The notes beneath the pieces were generated by a model. That model was given only the letters and a program-made list of their open reading frames with translations, did no database searches and was not told the DNA's origin. DNA of 64,000 nt, taken from Begonia masoniana (lineage: Eukaryota > Streptophyta > Magnoliopsida > Cucurbitales > Begoniaceae). Both the position numbers and the translations under genes were made by a program. Where the stretch lies: positions 56,285,392-56,349,391 of the forward strand of contig CM039503.1 in the NCBI GenBank assembly GCA_022432975.1, written 5' to 3'. Within the stretch, counting starts at the first letter, position 1, and the number at the start of each line of letters is the position of its first letter. Below, piece after piece: positions 58,705-64,000 of this stretch.

Positions 58705-58712
58705 TATAAATA
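58705..58712 (+). promoter_or_regulatory. TATA box of the MADS gene
   Basis: TATAAATA in the context GGCTATAAATATC, ~247 bp before the ATG. A leader intron follows at 58827-58921 (donor CAG/GTTAGTTAG, acceptor TTTTCAG), as is usual for AGAMOUS-clade genes. A CT run lies at 58487-58503. Confidence 0.65.
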
Positions 58713-58951
58713 TCTTCTGCACCAATCCCCTTCCGTTATCTGCAACTTCTTCAACTGGTTCTCGACTCTACAACTCTCGACTGAAGGAAAAGATCTCCTT
58801 CTTCCTCCTCCTTAGTCTCATACCAGGTTAGTTAGATCATCACCTTTTTTTCTGGTTTTCTTGGATAATATGCCTTCTTTTATGCCTACCTTTGTAATTC
58901 TTCTCTTCTGTTGATTTTCAGATTGCAGCAACGGAGTTTCCACAACACGAT

Positions 58952-59163
58952 ATGGAGGGATCTGCCTCTTCCCAGAGGAAAATGGGCAGAGGAAAGATCG
59001 AGATTAAGCGGATCAAAAACACTACGAATCGACAAGTTACCTTCTGTAAGCGACGCAATGGGCTGCTGAAGAAAGCTTACGAATTATCTGTTTTGTGCGA
59101 TGCGGAAGTTGCACTCGTTGTCTTCTCCACCCGTGGTCGCCTCTATGAGTATGCCAATAATAG
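58952..59163 (+). CDS. SHP: AGAMOUS-clade (SHATTERPROOF-like) MADS-box protein, first coding exon only
   Basis: Type II MIKC MADS transcription factor, first exon: a short N-terminal extension ([10 protein letters not shown]), then the complete MADS domain from [10 protein letters not shown] through [20 protein letters not shown] and [17 protein letters not shown], ending with a phase-2 donor at 59164. The N-extension before MGRGK and [13 protein letters not shown] fit the AG/SHP (C-function) clade rather than STK. Its position after HVA22 matches SHP2 (At2g42830), a carpel/fruit valve-margin regulator. Residue 22 is Lys (codon AAA at 59015-59017) where this clade normally has Glu (KRIENTTNRQ). 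Later exons (I, K, C regions) lie outside the window. The first intron holds a copia insertion from 60031. Confidence 0.9.
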
Positions 59164-60030
59164 GTTAAATCCTTTATAACTCTCTGTTGATTTTCAAGTT
59201 TTGATTTTTTATTTCTGTAGAAGATTTTTGTTTTCCAAATTTCTTATTAGGTTATCTTTAAATCTTTTTCATTTCAAAATTGTAGTTGTTGCAGGTTCTG
59301 GTTTGCATTATTACTTCTGCATGACCTGTTTCTTTTCTGGGTTTCCTTTGAAATTTGAGTGATCTGTATGTTTAGGGCGATATAGAAGTAGACGCTGATG
59401 TAGGTTTTGCAGCCATTGAAAGGCTGCAAAAAAGCTTGGTGGGTTTTGTACAAACACTGTTTGAGTGACCTGTGGATTCATCTCCCTTGCATCTCAATTG
59501 TTGCCATTTTTGTCATTTCTTCTCTTTTCATATGTCGTCCACACAAAAAGCTGACACATTATGCTGTCGTATCCTCATTACCTTTGCCACCTTGTTCGTT
59601 TTCCCCAGTTTTTTTTTTTTTTTCTCGAACGAAACCCGCAGTTTATACAACCATGGAAATGAATTTGTCTTCTGAGTTTAGATTTTGAGATTCTGATAAA
59701 AAGAGGTAATCACTCATGATCACCAGATGTCAAAGTTGGGTAAAGTTGCCGGCCTGATAAATTAGGCTCTGTAGTTGTATCGACAGATCAGATGGATTTC
59801 CTGTGTTGTCTGATTAAACCAAAAAAAAATGGAGCTTTAATCAATCTATCAAGTATCAAAGGGTAAAAGAGAAATAAGTATCTTGTATAGTTTTACCTGT
59901 TTTGATTTACGAGTTTACTGTTCTTGTTTCTTACCTTTTTATGTGTTTGTATGATTACAGCATTAATAACGCAGTCAAATAATAGATATATATGTCTTTA
60001 TTTGATGACTAGTCTCATCAGACGTGATTT
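59164..60030. other. Intron 1 of the MADS gene, before the copia insertion
   Basis: T-rich intronic DNA with no ORF or RNA gene supported. GATTT at 60026-60030 directly precedes the copia LTR and could be one copy of its target duplication; the other would be outside the window. Confidence 0.55.
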
Positions 60031-60653
60031 TGTTGGGAAAAATAATAAAGAAATCTGATAGGAATCCCAATTAAATAAGCGTTATGAGAAACGATAGCAG
60101 ATGCGATCCGAAAAATATCAAAAATATTTTTCCACTGCCGTAAAATTATAACGGCCAAGAAGTAAGAAAAATAATAGTCAAAATGAACACCGAGAATATT
60201 ACGTGGAAACCCAAATTGGGAAAAAATCATGGGGATCGAGTCCAGAAAGATCTCACTATGAAAAATATGATTTACAATATTTTTTTAGATATCGAATATG
60301 TTAGAAAATATTCACTAAGAGAAATCACAACTCGTAGAATTCTCACTGTGCACAAAAACACCACACTTATTTTTCTCTCACACCTTTCTTTTCTCTCCCT
60401 CCAAAAAAATTCTCACTTTATTCTTCTCTTCCTCTTCACTGAAGCTTTTTTGTTCTTGCTTCGGATGCATAACATTTTTTCATCAAGCCTCTATGTATAG
60501 AGGCTTGAGAAGCGACACATTCCTTAAAATAAGGAATGTGATCGCAAGAAAGTGAAGTAGGCGCCGGAAATGAAGAAAGAAGAAATCTCTTCTTTCTTAT
60601 TTTCAAACATTATTTATGAGATGGGTCCGTCATCATAATGGAGGGACCTCACA
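60031..60653 (-). repeat. 3' LTR of the minus-strand copia element
   Basis: 623 bp; in element sense it begins TGTGAGGTCCC and ends TTTCCCAACA. Boundaries follow the polypurine tract on one side and the TG...CA rule on the other. The partner LTR is not in the window, so the length is provisional. Confidence 0.7.
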
Positions 60654-63600
60654 AATCTCCCCCTCCCGACTTATGATGAGGTATCTTCAATTCTGCTGAG
60701 TTTTTACAGAATTCATGCTTATTCTTCTGCAATATCTTTGTCATCATGTCATAGCCATTATCGTCCGTGTGGATTTTCTCAAGATATACTTGTTTATTGT
60801 CCAACACATCTGGTATCCAATGATATTTGATATCTATGTGCTTTGACTTCGAATGAAAGCTCGGGTTCTTGCTTAGATGGATAACACTTTGACTGTCACA
60901 ATACAAGATATACTTATCTTGTTTATGACCCAATTCCATCAGAAATTTTTGCATCCACAATATTTCTTTACAGGCTTCTGTAATTGCCATAAACTTAACT
61001 TCTGTCGTAGACAATGCAACTGATCCTTGCCTCTTATACTGCCATGACACAGCTCCCCCTCCAAATATAACCAAGTACCCTGATATTGATCTTCTGGAGT
61101 CGATGTCTCCAGCCATGTCTGCATCAGTATAGCCTACCAACGAAGGCTTCTCACTTCCAAAACACAAACTAAATTCAGAAGTACCTTTAAGATACCTAAG
61201 AATCCACTTCACCGCATTCCAATGCTCTATGCCTGGATTTGTTAGAAATTGGCTGACTACTCCAACAGAATGTGAAATATCAAGTCTCGTACAAACCATA
61301 GCATACATCAAGCTGCCAACTGCTGAGGCATATGGAATTCTCTGCATTTCTACTTTTTCTTCTTATGTGGAAGGACTTTGTTCGGAAGTAAGTTTGAACT
61401 GTTTTACAAGAAGAGTACTGACCGGCTTCGCTTTATCCATATTGAATCGGCTGAGAACTTTTTGGATATACTTCTCCTGTGATAGCCATAATTCATTCTT
61501 CCTATCACAAGTGATTCTCATCCCAAGCATCTGTTTCGTCGGTCCTAAGTCTTTCATGGCAAAAAACTTGTTAAGTTCATTCTTTAACTTAACAATCTTT
61601 TCTCTGTCTGTGCCCACAATCATCATGTCGTCGACATAAAGTAGGAGGATTATAAATGTACCATCCGTGAACTTTTTCACGAACACACAATGGTCTGAGG
61701 AAGTTTTCTTGTAGCCTTGATTTCCCATAAAGAAATCGAACTTTTTGTACCATTGTCTTGGGGCTTCCTTTAATCCATACAGACTCTTCTTCAATTTACA
61801 CACCAGATGTTCTTTTCCCTTGACAATGAACCTTTCTGGCTGTTCCATGTAAATCTCTTATTCTAATTCACCATGCAAGAAGACAGTCTTCACATCGAGT
61901 TGCTCGATCTCCAAATCTAGACTTGAGGCTAATCCAAGTACCACTCGTATGGATGACATTTTCACTACCGGTGAAAAAATTTCCTTAAAGTCAATCCCTT
62001 TCTTCTGTCTAAAGCCTTTTACGACCAGTCGTGTCTTATACTTTGGTTGTGAATTTTCGTCTTTGAGTCTGTATACCTATTTGTTCTTGAGTGCCTTTCT
62101 TCTATTTGAAAGCTGAACCAACTCATAAGTATGGTTCTCATGCAATAATCTCATCTCATCTTGCATCGCACCCAACCAATTATTCTTTTGTTGATGATTC
62201 ATAGCTTCCTCATAGCACTCAGGTTCATCACCGTCACAGATCATCACATACTCGTTCACAGAGTATTTTCTCGATGGTCGACGATCTCTTGTTGACCTTC
62301 TTAACTCTGGTTCTGCAACTGATTCAGGAGAAATCTCTATTTCTCTTTGGTCAACATCATCAGATGCATGATCACTAGATTCTTCAGCATCTCCCCCGTC
62401 AAAAGTTGATTTCTCCAAACCAACTCTTACTGGATGCTCTTCAGTGATCTCCAAATCTTTCTTCTTGTCTTCAATGATATGATCTTCAAAGAAGATAACA
62501 TCTCGACTTTTGACAATCTTCTTGTCAACCGGATCCCAAAGCCTATATCTGAATGCATCATTTCCGTATCTAAGGAATATGCATTCCCTAGCTTTGCTGT
62601 CTAGTTTGGATCTCTCATCTTTGGGAATATGGACAAACGCTCTACATCCAAACACCTTTAGATGTTTATAAGAGACGTCTTTTCCTGTCCATAGTCTGTT
62701 TGGCACTCTCCACTCAGAGGTGCTGATGGAGACAAGTTGATGGCATTTACTGTAGTATTCATCGCTTCTCCCCAGAATGTTTTGGGAAGCTTTGAATGTG
62801 ATAGCATGCACCTTATCTTCTCCACGATAGTTCGGTTCATTCTTTTCGCAACGCCATTTTGTTGAGGAGTTTTTGGAACAGATCTTTCGTGCCTGATCCC
62901 GTGCAATTTGCAGTAATCGTCAAATGATTCCATATATTCACCACCATTGTCAGTGTGAATGCATTTTATCTTCTTTCCAATTTCTCGTTTTGTGAAGGCA
63001 TGAAACAGTTTGAAAACGTTAAACACCTCATCTTTGGATTTGAGTGCATAAGCCCACACTTTTCTGGAGTGATCATCAATGAATGTCACCATATATTGGG
63101 CACCGCCTAACGTTTTTGTGGACATGGGACCACAGACATCTGAGTAAACAACTTGTAGCACGTTTGGTTTCCTTTATGCAAAATTATTCTGAAAGGAAAC
63201 TCTGTGTTGTTTTCCAGCCAAACAATGAACACAACTTGACAGAGGTTCATTTCTGAAATGTGACAAACAACCTCTTTTGCCAAACAATTGAAGTCCCTTT
63301 TCGCTCATGTGACCAAGCCGTTTGTGCCATAACTTAATGGATGAGTCATCTTGTGCAACATTTACTGATGCTTCCTTCACAGTCACTTGCGTCACATACA
63401 AGCTAGACTCTTTGATCCCTTTCGCTATGATTAGCGAATCTTTGCTGAGCTTCCATTTTCCGCCAGCAAATTTGCACTTGAAACCATCCTCATTAAGAGC
63501 ACCAATTGATATTAGATTTAGTCTAATATCTGGAACATGTCTGACATCTTTAAGCACCAACTCACATCCTGTGTTGGTCTGGATACAGATGTCCTCTTTT

Positions 63601-64000
63601 CTAATTATTTTGGAAACGTGACCATTCCCCATTTTTACAATGCCAAAATCACCGCCGGTGTAAGATGAAAAATACTCCACTTTTGAAGTAACATGGTAAG
63701 ATGCTCCAGAGTCACACACACAACATGATTCATTGATCGTAATGTTGACAACATCTTCGCATACAATCACATCTTCACCCTTAGAGACAGCTGTAGTCAT
63801 TCTCTTCATTTCTTCTTTAGCACCTCCTGTGCCTTGTTCTTTCTTCAATTTACAGCAATCCTTTTTTATGTGGCCCGTCTTGCCACAATGATAGCACTTG
63901 ATGCCCTTTTTACTTCTCGATTTAGATCTTCTTGACGTGCTGGCTCCAGAGGCTCCACGTTCTATTGATCTCCCTCGTGTTACTGATAAAGCCTCCACAG
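60654..64000 (-). pseudogene. Disrupted copia gag-pol of the minus-strand element
   Basis: In element sense: zinc knuckle CYHCGKTGHIKKDC, protease CDSGASYHVTS, GAG-pre-integrase LWHKRLGHMSEKGL, integrase with YSDVCGP and HTDNGGEY, RT with YGLKEAPRQWYKKF and YVDDMMI, and RNase H with GYTDADMAG, LSTTEVKFM and CDSQSVIHL. In-frame stops sit at 63174-63176, 62077-62079, about 61858-61860 and 61363-61365. A frameshift lies near 62720. The third integrase acidic residue is replaced by Lys (NGVAKRMNRT; family NGVAER). The copy is therefore dead on several counts. Confidence 0.85.

Larger units (their letters stand above)
60031..64000 (-). mobile_element. Tnt1/Tork-like Ty1-copia element, minus strand, cut by the window end
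   Basis: Inserted antisense in the MADS intron. The 3' LTR (sense of the element) is at 60031-60653, ending in TGTTGGGA when read on the plus strand. A polypurine tract (GGGAGGGGGAGA in sense) lies at 60656-60667. Moving right come RNase H, RT, integrase, pre-integrase, protease and a zinc knuckle, in proper inverse order. The gag N-terminus and 5' LTR are outside the window. The family is distinct from the two copia elements at 26512 and 40182. Several stops and one frameshift show it is inactive. Confidence 0.9.

Overview
The window is nuclear DNA of a flowering plant, almost certainly a eudicot (rosid-like). The evidence is GT-AG introns, plant-only families (ERF repressor, trichome-birefringence-like acyltransferase, GDSL esterase, HVA22, SHATTERPROOF-type MADS), Ty1-copia retrotransposons with an initiator-tRNA-Met primer site, and hAT and foldback MITEs. 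I could not run searches, so the species is not named. Gene order recalls three blocks of Arabidopsis chromosome 2: COP1 with ZW10, LPXB with TRZ2, and ELOA-CSY-RLP29-HVA22F-SHP2.

Layout. 1-3639: 3' part of COP1 (+). 4656-5291: ERF repressor with an EAR motif (+). 8514-10377: acid lipase (+) with four +1 frame breaks. 11538-16956: ZW10 (-), 14 exons, three +1 breaks. 17413-18662: GDSL esterase (-). 19955-22132: mitochondrial lipid-A-disaccharide synthase LPXB (+). 22627-25161: tRNase Z (-). 25392-25642: MITE. 26041-26272: RALF-like peptide gene with one +1 break. 26512-32383: young non-autonomous copia element (gag-protease plus a captured ORF, no integrase or RT) between TSDs. 32744-34119: TBL acyltransferase (+). 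35079-36769: elongin A (+). 37352-46243: peroxisomal citrate synthase (-), with a decayed copia relative of the first element in intron 4, a 42-bp triplication at a splice site, and a 480-nt A run inside exon 11. 47083-48343: RLP29-like LRR protein (-) with a nonsense codon and a +1 break. 48520-49491: about 970 bp of (GA)n touching the 3' end of an HVA22 gene (49503-50230, -).

51713-57740 is a nest of mobile and repetitive DNA: a terminal-inverted-repeat element carrying a 39/40-bp minisatellite of about 53 units, a hAT-type element with a perfect 8-bp TSD, a foldback element with ~195-bp arms, and a small inverted-repeat MITE. 58952-59163 is the first coding exon of a SHATTERPROOF/AGAMOUS-clade MADS gene (+). 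Its first intron holds a dead Tnt1-like copia element (-) from 60031 past the window end.

The genes are unrelated housekeeping and developmental genes and form no pathway. Points worth a second look are the captured ORF and covarying hairpins of the young copia family, the excess of +1 frame breaks (which looks like assembly insertion errors), the A480/duplicated-exon anomaly in citrate synthase, and small tandem duplications sitting exactly on splice sites.
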